The notes: generated from the sequence alone by a model not told the origin. A stretch of 47,514 bases of DNA from Bacteroidales bacterium UBA4345 (GCA_002396385.1 DGTD01000075.1:1-47514), one strand, 5' to 3'. Counted from the first letter of the stretch, positions 1-8,133 are shown. Program-made: numbers and translations.

Positions 1-61
1 GTGATTTATGGCGCATAAATAGTGAGCAACGATACATTTGGAGCAAAAAAGTAGGGAAAAA

Positions 62-93
62 TTTGGTGGTTTCAGGAAAACTATGTACCTTTG
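62..93 (+). promoter_or_regulatory. Promoter of tRNA-Val
   Basis: A TTTG at 62-65 and TACCTTTG at 86-93 are separated by 20 bases. This matches the Bacteroidetes primary-sigma pattern (TTTG, about 19-21 bases, TAnnTTTG). The tRNA begins 20 bases after the -7 box. Confidence 0.75.
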
Positions 94-113
94 CATCGCT
101 TTTATTAAAGCAA

Positions 114-188
114 GGGCGTTTAGCTCAGCTGGCTTAGAGCATCTGCCTTACAAGCAGAGGGTCCTAGGTTCGAATCCTAGTGGGCCCA
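114..188 (+). tRNA. tRNA-Val (anticodon TAC)
   Basis: Cloverleaf read by eye: D stem GCTC at 123-126, anticodon stem TCTGC/GCAGA enclosing loop CTTACAA with anticodon TAC at 149-151, and T stem CTAGG/CCTAG with loop TTCGAAT. Discriminator A is at 188 and CCA is not encoded (CT follows). The acceptor stem is imperfect: pairs 1-4 are canonical (GGGC/GCCC), but position 5-68 is G-G, 6-67 is a T-G wobble and 7-66 is T-T. The anticodon arm and D arm are typical of bacterial tRNA-Val(UAC), so the identity is secure although the acceptor stem is odd. Confidence 0.88.
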
Positions 189-193
189 CTCTC

Positions 194-228
194 AAAACCG
201 CTGTCTTCTACCGAAGACGGCGGTTTTT
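194..228 (+). terminator. Rho-independent terminator after tRNA-Val
   Basis: The stem AACCGC-T-GTCTTC / GAAGAC-G-GCGGTT has a four-base loop (TACC) and is followed by a short T run. It starts six bases after the tRNA, so it very probably ends the tRNA transcript. Confidence 0.8.
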
Positions 229-281
229 CTTTTGTTGTTGGTCTTGCCGTGGCCGTTTTTTTTATGCTTTATCCTGATCTT

Positions 282-854
282 ATGGAACAACATCCGCTTA
301 TCCCCTTTTTGCCTGAAAATGCAAAACTACTTATGCTGGGCAGTTTTCCGCCTTCCCGGAAAAGGTGGTCTATGGAGTTCTACTATCCGAATTGGATGAA
401 CGATATGTGGCGGATTGTCGGACAAATCTTCTTTAACGATCCGTTACATTTCTGTGTGCCCGACGAAAAACGTTTCGACAAAGATTTGCTCGTTGGGTTC
501 CTTTCTGAACAGGGCATTGCCCTTAGCGATACCGCACAGGCTGTCACCCGTTTGAAGGGCACTGCGGCCGATGCCGACTTGCAGATTGATGTTCCTATGG
601 ATATCCCTTCGTTCCTTCGGTTACTGCCGAAGTGCGGCACAGTGGCAACTACTGGTGGAAAAGCGTCCGACGAACTGGCGGCTATGTTCGCTATAGAGGC
701 TCCGAAGGTGGGGGAGTGTACCCTTTTCTCTTTCGAGGATCGGCCAATACGGTTCTACCGTATGCCGAGCACCTCGCGTGCCTACCCGTTGCCGCTGGCA
801 AAGAAGGCCGAAGCATATCGGGTGTTGTTTGAAGCGGCGGGCTTTGCCTTGTAA
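282..854 (+). CDS. Uracil-DNA glycosylase superfamily protein (HDG/family 6-like)
   Basis: 190 aa. The N-terminal motif LGSFPP followed by an aromatic stretch (FYYPNWMNDMW) and the C-terminal motif MPSTSRAY match the two active-site motifs of the uracil-DNA glycosylase superfamily. They most resemble the hypoxanthine-DNA glycosylase (family 6) type with GSxP and PSTSxA. Such enzymes excise deaminated bases (uracil or hypoxanthine) in base-excision repair in the cytoplasm. I chose the ATG at 282 because longer in-frame starts run through the tRNA terminator; an ATG at 264 (MLYPDLMEQ) is the alternative. The gene stands alone between the tRNA and a convergent ATPase gene. The fold assignment is firm, but which lesion it prefers cannot be told from sequence. 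Confidence 0.8.
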   Translation: MEQHPLIPFLPENAKLLMLGSFPPSRKRWSMEFYYPNWMNDMWRIVGQIFFNDPLHFCVPDEKRFDKDLLVGFLSEQGIALSDTAQAVTRLKGTAADADLQIDVPMDIPSFLRLLPKCGTVATTGGKASDELAAMFAIEAPKVGECTLFSFEDRPIRFYRMPSTSRAYPLPLAKKAEAYRVLFEAAGFAL

Positions 855-958
855 AGATAGTCGTGCGGTTCCCCGGTTAAAATGCTGTTAATGCCTGATG
901 CTTGACTGTGTGGTAGGGTGGCGCCTTTTGCTGCGACGGGGTGAGATGCTGCAGCAGG

Positions 959-2095
959 TCATACAATTTCGCCATTCCACAATTTCTTTAAAAAATCGGA
1001 GGCGTAGAGGTGCTCGATACCTTGTGAAATACGGCTGATGCGGTCTTGTGAAACGATGATTAGTCTGGCTTCAGGATGTTCTTCCTTAAATGCTTTAAGA
1101 CCTTTCAAATGTTTGTTCTGAACTTCGGCTGCCGATTTGATATCTATAGCCACTTGTGCGTCCCCCAGTACAGCATCGACCTCTATCTGTGTGTATGTCC
1201 GCCAATACGAGAGTTTCGCTGCGCTGTTTGAATAGCCCAAATAGGCGACAATTTCCTGCATTATAAAGTGTTCGAACGCGTGACCGTATTCGGGGGTGCC
1301 AGGCAGCAGTTTCGTACGCCCTAACAGGTAGTTGGTTACACCTACATCGAACAGATAAAAACGGGGAGACTGGACCAATCTTCTTTTCTTTTGTTTCGTA
1401 TAGGCTGGAACTGTAAATCCGAGTAGGGAGTCTTCCAATATCTGAAAATACTCTTTTACGGTGTTTGCACTCACCCCGCAGTCTGATGCTATGTTTTGGT
1501 AGTTCACCATCTCGCCGTCGGTTATGGCTGCAATTTCTAAAAATCTGGAGAAATTGGCAAGATTGCGGACAAGCGATTCGGCCTGGATCTCTTCTTTAAG
1601 GTAAACGCCGACATAAGCCTTCAATAAAGAAGTGGCGTCTTTCTTAAGGTAGTGGCGGGGTAACATTCCGTTCCTGACTGCTCTGTCTAGATCGAAATCT
1701 GGAATTTCGGCGCTCACCAACGGATACATAAAATAGGGAATGGCCCGTCCGCCTAACGTGTTGACTCCCTCCCTGCGTAACTTCCTTGCACTTGAACCAC
1801 ATAGTATAAAGCGCAGATGCTTTCTGGTAATGAGCCAATGCACTTCATTCAGAAGTTCTGGAACTTGCTGAATCTCGTCTATAATGATGAGGGAACCTTC
1901 AGGCTGGTTCTGATAGGCTTCTCTTAACAGGGCGGGCTTTTTACGGTAGCGGTCGAGTAGGTCGGTCTCCAACAAGTCGACAAATATCGCGTCGGGATAT
2001 TTGTCTAACAAGAAGGTCGTTTTTCCTGTTTGTCTTGCTCCGAATAGGAAGATGCTCTCTTCCTCGTTCTCTATGTTTAGTCTTCTTTCTATCAT
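959..2095 (-). CDS. AAA_14/DUF4143 ATPase (copy 1)
   Basis: 378 aa from the ATG at 2095; a longer start at 2143 adds only an unlikely 16-residue stretch. Walker A is GARQTGKT (residues 19-26), Walker B LIIIDE (69-74), and there is an arginine-rich LCGSSARKLRREG segment near 95-107. The C-terminal DUF4143 half has a PD-(D/E)xK-like signature, with VDAVL and then DIK near residues 305-320, so a nuclease-type metal site could be intact. Proteins of this family are widespread, multi-copy and poorly characterised P-loop ATPases of the archaeal-ATPase branch. Three paralogues occur in this window. A 32-bp tandem array (2158-2251) lies 62 bp upstream, and a TACTTTTG -7 box sits between. The gene is convergent with the glycosylase gene. 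The family is certain; the function is unknown. Confidence 0.9.
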   Translation of the reverse strand: MIERRLNIENEEESIFLFGARQTGKTTFLLDKYPDAIFVDLLETDLLDRYRKKPALLREAYQNQPEGSLIIIDEIQQVPELLNEVHWLITRKHLRFILCGSSARKLRREGVNTLGGRAIPYFMYPLVSAEIPDFDLDRAVRNGMLPRHYLKKDATSLLKAYVGVYLKEEIQAESLVRNLANFSRFLEIAAITDGEMVNYQNIASDCGVSANTVKEYFQILEDSLLGFTVPAYTKQKKRRLVQSPRFYLFDVGVTNYLLGRTKLLPGTPEYGHAFEHFIMQEIVAYLGYSNSAAKLSYWRTYTQIEVDAVLGDAQVAIDIKSAAEVQNKHLKGLKAFKEEHPEARLIIVSQDRISRISQGIEHLYASDFLKKLWNGEIV

Positions 2096-2122
2096 TGCGT
2101 CGTTTTGCTGTAATTTACAAAA

Positions 2123-2130
2123 CAAAAGTA
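2123..2130 (-). promoter_or_regulatory. Probable -7 box of ATPase copy 1
   Basis: On the minus strand this reads TACTTTTG, an exact TAnnTTTG match 27 bases upstream of the ATG. No clear TTTG -33 box lies at the usual distance. That position falls just short of the tandem repeat array, so the array would abut the core promoter. Confidence 0.5.
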
Positions 2131-2157
2131 CATAAAAGTGCAAAAAATTACATATGC

Positions 2158-2251
2158 CTACTGCGGATTTTTAATGAAAATCCGCAGTGCTACTTCAGAT
2201 TTTTAATGAAAATCCGCAGTACTACTTCAGATTTTAAATGAAAAAATGAAG
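2158..2251 (-). repeat. Tandem repeat array A (3 x 32 bp) upstream of ATPase copy 1
   Basis: Units start at 2158, 2190 and 2222 with a 32-bp period; the last unit is divergent at its end. Unit 1 is itself a near-perfect hairpin: CTGCGGATTTT / AAAATCCGCAG around TAATG. Unit 2 shares the right arm but has TTCAGATTTTT on the left. There are no variable spacers. The array sits directly upstream of the ATPase promoter. The interval between array and gene (2131-2150) contains AAAAGTGCA, a core that also appears in arrays C and D. Confidence 0.9.
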
Positions 2252-2460
2252 TTGGATGTGCCCTTCTAGCGAATTTTTCCCTTTATAGGGCTTGTCCTAC
2301 AACCTTCCTCTTATAATCGGACTTGTTTTTCTTTTCCCCTGATTTGTTTTGTACATTTATGCCTGTATAACGCTATAATTGCGTATGTCTGTTTTTCTCA
2401 ACGTTGATAAAATGTTTGTAAATCCTTTTTGTTAATTTTATCTGTTTTCCTGAATAGTCC

Positions 2461-2468
2461 TATCTTTG
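2461..2468 (+). promoter_or_regulatory. -7 promoter box of dnaB
   Basis: TATCTTTG lies 25 bases before the dnaB ATG. A TTTA at 2437-2440 stands at the right distance (20 bases) for a weak -33 element. The stretch 2252-2460 holds no gene that I can see. Confidence 0.65.
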
Positions 2469-2493
2469 TGTTAGATAATACGAGTTAGCAAAT

Positions 2494-4035
2494 ATGGAAA
2501 CTGTAAAAGCAAGTCGTTCACCGCGTAAACCGCGCAAGTCAGACACTTCTGCCAACACCCCTGTGCTGAGCGAATATGGCAAAATGCCGCCTCACGACGT
2601 TAAGCTGGAGGAGGCTGTACTGGGCGCTTTGCTGATTGATACGGGCGCCTATGCCCGTGTGAGCGACACGCTTAAACCCGAATGCTTTTACAGTCAGAAG
2701 AACCAGATTGTATATGAGGCGATTGTAAGTTTGGCCGCCAAACAGGAGCCTATTGATATGCTGACGGTTACCGAACAACTCCGTAGCGATGGCAAACTGG
2801 AGGAGGTGGGAGGCGACTTCTACATCGTTTCCCTTTCTTCGAAAGTCAACTCTGCGGCCAATGTGGGTTACCATGCTTCAATCCTTTCAAATAAATATTT
2901 GGCGCGCGAGCTCATCCATTTCGCTACCGAAATTGAAAGCAAGGCCTACGATGCCGAGTCTGATATCGACGGTTTGATGCAGCAGGCTGAAGGTAGGCTT
3001 TTCGAAATATCGCAGCGTAACCTCAAACGTGACTATACGCAGATTGACCCGCTTGTCTCGCAGGCGCTCTATAAAATTCAGGAGGCCAGCAAACGCGAGG
3101 GTATGAGCGGTATACCTTCTGGCTTTAACGATTTGGACAAGATTACCAGTGGCTGGCAACAGAGTGACCTGATTATTATTGCCGCCCGTCCGGCCATGGG
3201 TAAAACGGCTTTTGTGCTCTCTATGGCAAAAAATATGGCCGACAGGGGTAATGCGGTTGCCTTGTTCTCGCTTGAAATGTCGAGCCTGCAGTTGGTGAAC
3301 CGTCTGTTGGTGAATGCCACCGAACTGTCGGGTGAAAAAATCAAGACAGGTAAGATGGAGCAGTGGGAGTGGGAGCAGCTGAACCAACGTGCCAAGTCGC
3401 TATACGACAAACCGATATATCTTGACGATACTCCGTCTCTGTCCATTTTCGAATTTAACACCAAGGCACGCCGTCTGGTGAAAGAGCATGGTGTGAAGTG
3501 CATCATCATCGACTACTTGCAGCTGATGAATGCCAGCGGTATGAACTATGGCAGCCGTGAGCAGGAGGTGTCTATGATTTCACGATCGCTCAAGCAGATG
3601 GCCAAGGAATTGGAAATACCGATTATTGCCCTCTCGCAGTTGAACCGTGGTGTGGAGGGACGTACGGGCGACGACAAACGTCCGCAACTGGCTGACTTGC
3701 GTGAGTCTGGAGCCATAGAGCAGGATGCCGACATGGTGTTGTTTATCCACCGTCCGGAATACTACAAAATTACGCAAGACGCTCAGGGTAATTCGCTGAT
3801 AGGTTTGGCCGAAATTATTATTGCCAAGCACCGTAACGGTGCCACCGATACTATACGCTTGCGCTTCAAGAGTGAATTGGCTAAGTTTATGAACCTCAGT
3901 GACGATTATACCGACGTTGAAACAGATTCCCGTATGAACAGTGACTTCGCTGCTGATGCCGCCGGACAGGTGCCGCCGCCAACTGCAACTGACTTTGATC
4001 CGCTTGGCGGACCATCGTCTGCAATGCCGTTCTGA
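2494..4035 (+). CDS. dnaB: Replicative DNA helicase DnaB
   Basis: 513 aa, normal length, no intein. The N-terminal DnaB domain begins near residue 30 (PPHDVKLEEAVLGALLID) and is followed by a linker. The RecA-like ATPase has Walker A ARPAMGKT (231-238) and Walker B CIIIDYLQLM (336 on), then the conserved SQLNRGVEGR and LADLRESGAIEQDADM motifs. It unwinds DNA ahead of the replisome as a hexamer loaded at the fork. The first ~30 residues are a basic, low-complexity extension and the tail is Pro/Gly-rich. It is transcribed alone from the promoter at 2461. It is the best anchored housekeeping gene at this end of the window. Confidence 0.98.
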   Translation: METVKASRSPRKPRKSDTSANTPVLSEYGKMPPHDVKLEEAVLGALLIDTGAYARVSDTLKPECFYSQKNQIVYEAIVSLAAKQEPIDMLTVTEQLRSDGKLEEVGGDFYIVSLSSKVNSAANVGYHASILSNKYLARELIHFATEIESKAYDAESDIDGLMQQAEGRLFEISQRNLKRDYTQIDPLVSQALYKIQEASKREGMSGIPSGFNDLDKITSGWQQSDLIIIAARPAMGKTAFVLSMAKNMADRGNAVALFSLEMSSLQLVNRLLVNATELSGEKIKTGKMEQWEWEQLNQRAKSLYDKPIYLDDTPSLSIFEFNTKARRLVKEHGVKCIIIDYLQLMNASGMNYGSREQEVSMISRSLKQMAKELEIPIIALSQLNRGVEGRTGDDKRPQLADLRESGAIEQDADMVLFIHRPEYYKITQDAQGNSLIGLAEIIIAKHRNGATDTIRLRFKSELAKFMNLSDDYTDVETDSRMNSDFAADAAGQVPPPTATDFDPLGGPSSAMPF

Positions 4036-4123
4036 GCGTAAGGATGCTTGAACACCCCCAAAGTAGTGAAGTATAAAATGTGAAATTTTAGTTGACTAAT
4101 TCTAAGTTGATTATACAATATCG

Positions 4124-4151
4124 TGAAATCATACGTGTTGACGTGATTTCA
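4124..4151. promoter_or_regulatory. Inverted repeat upstream of the Mrr gene
   Basis: TGAAATCA and TGATTTCA lie symmetrically around an inner ACGT...ACGT pair, 28 bases before the Mrr start codon. There is no T run after it, so it is not an obvious terminator for dnaB. An operator for the restriction gene is a reasonable guess. Confidence 0.35.
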
Positions 4152-4179
4152 TTATAGAAAATAAAGAAATACTGTATTT

Positions 4180-5094
4180 ATGATACCGCCATTTGCTAAA
4201 TTTCTGTATCCTGTTCTTAATGCCTTAAAAGACGAGAAGGAGCATCCGTTGAAGAAACTTATGGAAGAGATGGTGAATACATTTTCATTATCGGAAACAG
4301 ACGTTGCTGAACGCGTGCCTTGTGGTTATGAAACGATAGTCCAAAATAGAACTAAATGGGCAACTACTTATTTAGGAAAAGCGGGCTTGTTGAGTCGCCC
4401 TAAACGTGGAACCTATGAGATTACGGAAGAGGGTAAATCTTTGTTGAAAACAGGAATAATGGAACTTACTCCAAAATACCTTAGAGAGCATTATCAATCT
4501 TTTCATGATTTTGTATCTGGTGGCGAAGATGAAGGAAACCTGCATGATTCAACGATAAATGATCAAATAAAAACACCGTCGGAGGTGATGGATGAAGCTT
4601 TCGAAGAGATAAACAAATCTCTTGCTAGTGAACTTCTTGACCATGTGAAAGATCAATCTCCTGAATTTTTTGAACAACTTGTCGTAAAATTGCTTGTAGC
4701 TATGGGATATGGTGGTAGTCTCAATAATGCTGGTATTGTTACTAAGATGTCTCATGATGATGGAATAGATGGAATTATAAAAGAAGACAAACTTGGTCTT
4801 GATAATATATATATACAAGCAAAACGTTATACGGTATCTGCTGTTCAAAAGCCTGAAATTCAAAAATTTATTGGAGCACTTACCGAACAAGGCGCCACAA
4901 AAGGTGTTTTTATCACGACTGCAAAATTCTCAGATGGGGCTGTCGAAACCAGTAAAAAGGCGTCGGGTGTGAAAATTGTTTTGATTGATGGAGATATGCT
5001 TACCAAACTTATGATAGAAAATAATGTCGGTGTAAGCCCAAAACAGACATACGAAATCAAGAAAATTGATACTGATTTTTTCAATGAAGAGTGA
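4180..5094 (+). CDS. mrr: Mrr-type restriction endonuclease
   Basis: 304 aa. The N-terminal winged-helix (Mrr_N-like) region covers roughly residues 1-95 (YPVLNALKD, YLGKAGLLSRPKRGTYEIT). The C-terminal Mrr_cat domain contains MGYGGS (175-180), the DDGIDGII strand with catalytic Asp197, and QAK (213-215), the Mrr version of the (D/E)xK active site. Enzymes of this type cut foreign or modified DNA in the cytoplasm (type IV restriction). No methyltransferase or specificity gene is adjacent, which suits modification-dependent cleavage. The gene is AT-rich compared with dnaB just upstream and carries its own inverted repeat and terminator, so it is probably a horizontally acquired single-gene defence unit. 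Confidence 0.9.
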   Translation: MIPPFAKFLYPVLNALKDEKEHPLKKLMEEMVNTFSLSETDVAERVPCGYETIVQNRTKWATTYLGKAGLLSRPKRGTYEITEEGKSLLKTGIMELTPKYLREHYQSFHDFVSGGEDEGNLHDSTINDQIKTPSEVMDEAFEEINKSLASELLDHVKDQSPEFFEQLVVKLLVAMGYGGSLNNAGIVTKMSHDDGIDGIIKEDKLGLDNIYIQAKRYTVSAVQKPEIQKFIGALTEQGATKGVFITTAKFSDGAVETSKKASGVKIVLIDGDMLTKLMIENNVGVSPKQTYEIKKIDTDFFNEE

Positions 5095-5189
5095 AAACGT
5101 TTTCTATTTTGTTAAATTTATGAATAGAGAGGAAGAGTATATCGTTCTTAATCGTCTCTAAAGTTTTGGTCTTCCCCCCCCCTATACAC

Positions 5190-5235
5190 AACAGCCTTCC
5201 CCTTGTCTATTAGCAAAGAGGGAGGCTGTTTTCTT
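5190..5235 (+). terminator. Terminator after the Mrr gene
   Basis: AACAGCCTTCCCC pairs with GGGAGGCTGTT across a loop and is followed by TTTTCTTT. A run of nine C residues at 5174-5182 lies just before it. Confidence 0.75.
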
Positions 5236-5284
5236 TAGTAGGTGTTTCCCGGCTGTGTGGGAATGTCAGATTCCCACGCCTAAT

Positions 5285-6769
5285 CTATTTTTTGTTATAC
5301 GTTTTCTTTCCTTTCGAAACCACTATGCCCCGGTAGTCGTCTGAAACCTTAACGCCTAGGGTGTTGTACTTTGGTGCGTTGTCGGTTGCAGGCTGTTGTT
5401 CTACAAGGCTTGTGCCTGTCGATGTTAAGTCGCAGTCGTATTCGATGGTCTGGGTGTCGAGAATATAGTCGCTGGCTATCACCGGATTGTTTACGGCCTG
5501 GCCTTTGTTGTCGCATTCCAGTGCGGCATCGATGGTGACTTCAATCGATTCTCCTGGCAACAGTCCGCGCAATGTTTCTGACGAGCGTATGGAACCGATT
5601 GCGAAATAGGCGTCGCGGTAGAGTGGTGCCACACCCGTATTCGTTACCGTTATTTTTGTTTGCAGTCCGTCTGTTACGCATTTGGTGACAACGAAATGGT
5701 AACCGGTCGCCATACTGCATTCCTTGAACCGTTCGGCATTTTTATACTTGTTCATCGAAGGGTTGTCGTTCGCTATCATAAATGTGATGTGGTATTTTGC
5801 CGACTGCTCTTCCCAGGTGTGTCCGTACATGCCTTTTGTGTTGGTGAAGTTCTTCTGGTCGTCATCTTCATAATAGCTTATTTCACCCCCGCAAACGCCA
5901 GTTTTCCAGCGGTTCTCCCCCATTGTGTCCCAGCATTGCTCGTTGTAGCCGTCTTTAGACTTAAGTTCATGCCCTTCGTGCATAAACGAGTCGTCGAACA
6001 GGCCGAACTTCAATTTACGCAGGTCTTTGTCTTTTGCAAAGTCGGAGTATTCGTCGTCTGCTGCGTCAATGCTGATGGCCCATGGAATTTTTGTCATCAC
6101 TTCCGAAAGGTGTTTGAAGAAATCTTTTTGGTAAGACTTCTCAGGAAAGTTTCCTTTGTCCCCGATATTTACGCCGTTCTCGTCGTAAATATGGTATTCC
6201 GACCAGTGTCCGAAGCCAACCTCCACAAAGGCGATACGGGGGTCGTTTTCATACCTTTTTGCAAAATCGGTGTAGAAAAGTTTGGTGAAACGTTTAAGTT
6301 CCTTATGCTCCCAATTCGCATAGTAGGTCAAGCCGTCGCCTGCTACATCTTTGAAACTCTCTTCGTAGTCAGACAGTGCTTTGATGTATGCCGGCACTCC
6401 GGTTGTACCTGGATTGTCGTCAACCATCGGTACGCCCGGATATTCGTAGAAGAAGCGGATTACAGCCTGGTGGTTACGTTTCTTGACGTCGTCGAGTATG
6501 TTGTCGAGGTAACTCCAGTCGTATTCTATCGTACTGTCGGCATTGCAACCTTTCACCACCTTGCAAGGCGCCACATACGAAAATTCCAAGGCGTGGCTTT
6601 TGCCGTAAGTCTTGTATTGATTACTGGCCTCCTCTGGCCATAAAACCAAACCTGTCATAGGTTGGACGTTCGTCACTTTCGATGTGATGCCGATTGATTT
6701 CCAGTCGGCAGCCCAACTGTTAAAGCAGATAACCGAACCGATAAGGAGTGGAAGTGTTGTTTTTTTCAT
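5285..6769 (-). CDS. Secreted DUF4832-like protein with type IX-like tail
   Basis: 494 aa from the ATG at 6769; the start at 6832 would place 21 odd residues before a clear signal peptide (MKKTTLPLLIGSVICFNSWA). The middle resembles DUF4832 proteins, with a TIM-barrel-like glycoside-hydrolase look: GLVLWPEE, YDWSYLDNILDDVKKRNHQAVIRFFYEYPG, VEVGFGHWSEYH, then a beta-rich ITVTNTGVAPLYRDAYF segment. The C-terminus (YNTLGVKVSDDYRGIVVSKG and a Lys-rich end) resembles a type IX secretion sorting tail, so the protein is probably surface-exposed or released. A glycan-related role is likely but the substrate is unknown. The upstream region holds a tandem repeat array 260 bp away. Confidence 0.65.
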   Translation of the reverse strand: MKKTTLPLLIGSVICFNSWAADWKSIGITSKVTNVQPMTGLVLWPEEASNQYKTYGKSHALEFSYVAPCKVVKGCNADSTIEYDWSYLDNILDDVKKRNHQAVIRFFYEYPGVPMVDDNPGTTGVPAYIKALSDYEESFKDVAGDGLTYYANWEHKELKRFTKLFYTDFAKRYENDPRIAFVEVGFGHWSEYHIYDENGVNIGDKGNFPEKSYQKDFFKHLSEVMTKIPWAISIDAADDEYSDFAKDKDLRKLKFGLFDDSFMHEGHELKSKDGYNEQCWDTMGENRWKTGVCGGEISYYEDDDQKNFTNTKGMYGHTWEEQSAKYHITFMIANDNPSMNKYKNAERFKECSMATGYHFVVTKCVTDGLQTKITVTNTGVAPLYRDAYFAIGSIRSSETLRGLLPGESIEVTIDAALECDNKGQAVNNPVIASDYILDTQTIEYDCDLTSTGTSLVEQQPATDNAPKYNTLGVKVSDDYRGIVVSKGKKTYNKK

Positions 6770-7030
6770 AATTTTCCTAATGTGTTTATGGTATATATGC
6801 AAATATAACCCAATTTCTAAAGTTGTATTCATAAAAATAACTTTTTTTGTCTTCCCATTAGATTGTTGTGTCTGATAAATGGTCCAATTTTAATCTTTTT
6901 CTCCAGTTCTGCGTTTTTGTGTGGTCCAGACTTACTGTGTTTAAAGCTGTTTTGCTTATTATTAGGGCATTTTCCCGTTTGGTGATCTTTTGCTTGTTTT
7001 ATTGTCTTCCCGCCTCTTTTCTTTCTGAAA

Positions 7031-7182
7031 TATGTGTAGAAAAATGTGAAATCTATTGTTTGTATGTGTAGAAAAGTGTGATTTTTAATTAGTATATGTG
7101 TAGAAAAGTGTGATTTTTAATTAGTATATGTGTGGAAAAGTGTAATTTTTTGTCTTAATATGTGTAGAAAAGTGTATGTTAC
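7031..7182. repeat. Orphan tandem repeat array D (5 x 32 bp)
   Basis: Five units start at 7031, 7063, 7095, 7127 and 7159, with an exact 32-bp period. The invariant start is TATGTGTAGAAAAGTGT; units 2 and 3 are identical. The remaining part of each unit varies slightly and there are no CRISPR-like spacers. The array has the style of those preceding the ATPase genes (period 32-41, 3+ copies), and its AAAAGTG core recurs in arrays A (leader) and C, but no ATPase gene is nearby. The rest of 6870-7422 holds no convincing gene, only a small hairpin TTATTCCTG/CAGGAATAA at 7300-7321. Confidence 0.9.
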
Positions 7183-7422
7183 CCTACATTCAACAAGCAC
7201 ATTTCGATAATGTGCCGCTTTGGGCTATCTGATGTTGCTGTTTTCGGAAGACATGACTTTTCCTGCTGATGTATTGTTCTCTTTTTAAGAATAAAGATCT
7301 TATTCCTGCAAACAGGAATAACCAAGACAAAACCTTACCACTAAACTATTCGTTGTCGGGTTAAAACCGTAAAGACAGAAAGGCCAGGCTTATCTGCAAG
7401 CGTAAGTGGCCAATGCAAAAGG

Positions 7423-7457
7423 GAAGGGGGATCGCCAGCTGTTGGCGAGCCCCCTTC
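7423..7457 (-). terminator. Terminator hairpin after the DUF4290 gene
   Basis: GAAGGGGG-A-TCGCCA pairs with TGGCGA-G-CCCCCTTC around loop GCTGT, with one mismatch. On the minus strand it is followed by CCTTTTGC, a weak T tract, and it lies 23 bases past the DUF4290 stop codon. Confidence 0.65.
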
Positions 7458-7479
7458 TTGTCTTTTCCCAGTCTTCGTT

Positions 7480-8121
7480 TTATTTCTTTTTCTTCTTTTT
7501 CTTCGACTTGGTTGGTGGAGTGGCGACGGGTGCTGCCAAAACAGTCTGTGCGTCTACCAGTTTGAACTCACCGTTCTTAATGTCGAGTTTGCCTTGGCTC
7601 ATCTCCCGCAGATCGTCGAAAATCTTGTTGTCGGTAACCGTGTCTTTGTTATAGAGAATGTAGCAGCGCTTCATCTGGTTGGCTATCATCAGCGTCAGTT
7701 TCTTGCGGCTTTCTTCCTCTTCCGTTTCCATAGCCTTCTGTATGGCCAGCTGTATGTTGTTGCCATAGTGGCGGAAGCGGAACCTGCTTTTAGGGTAGGG
7801 TATGGTGTCGGTTGCATCGGTCAAACCACCCAATTTTTGTGGAACGTAGCCGTTGGGGTAGTCAATGTCGAGGCGGTAGCCCGATATGAAGTAGATGTGG
7901 TCCCACAGTGTGTTTTGGCTGTAGCCCATCGGACGTATGCGTTCCATTGTCTTAATGATGGAATAGGCGCAACGTGTGCGTTCTGCACGGTCTTCTATAC
8001 TCAGGCAGTGGTCAACCATTTTCTGTATGTTCCTTCCATAGCCCCTTAGCTCGATTGGCTCTTTGCTCGTATTATAGTCGGTGTGGAAGTCGGAATATGT
8101 TTCTTGTATCTCTTGCTCCAT
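7480..8121 (-). CDS. DUF4290 protein
   Basis: 213 aa. The conserved N-terminal part (YGRNIQKMVDHCLSIEDRAER, MGYSQNTLWDHIYFISGYRLDIDYP) identifies the DUF4290 family, a Bacteroidetes-specific cytoplasmic protein of unknown function that often lies near murA or rimM. The tail is a low-complexity Lys run (KSKKKKKKK). It is the last gene of a three-gene minus-strand operon (LysM protein, OMP barrel, DUF4290; gaps of 2 and 12 bp) ending at the hairpin at 7423-7457. Here rimM lies about 7.4 kb away rather than adjacent, suggesting a local rearrangement of the usual neighbourhood. Confidence 0.85.
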   Translation of the reverse strand: MEQEIQETYSDFHTDYNTSKEPIELRGYGRNIQKMVDHCLSIEDRAERTRCAYSIIKTMERIRPMGYSQNTLWDHIYFISGYRLDIDYPNGYVPQKLGGLTDATDTIPYPKSRFRFRHYGNNIQLAIQKAMETEEEESRKKLTLMIANQMKRCYILYNKDTVTDNKIFDDLREMSQGKLDIKNGEFKLVDAQTVLAAPVATPPTKSKKKKKKK

Positions 8122-8133
8122 TTCTTTCTTTTA

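Noticed and set aside
38..277. 79-codon open frame across the tRNA
   Set aside because: It runs through tRNA-Val and its terminator, so it is a chance frame.
5660..6643. Rightward 327-codon frame opposite the DUF4832-like gene
   Set aside because: Hydrophobic Val/Phe-rich composition and full overlap with a well-supported minus-strand gene with signal peptide and tail; antisense shadow.
6868..7071. 67-codon open frame in the intergenic region before array D
   Set aside because: Low-complexity Phe/Leu/Cys-rich translation, runs into the repeat array and has no promoter; not a gene.
7031..7182. CRISPR array
   Set aside because: Copies are contiguous direct repeats without unique spacers, the period is 32 bp overall, and no cas gene is in the window. 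The same applies to arrays A, B and C.
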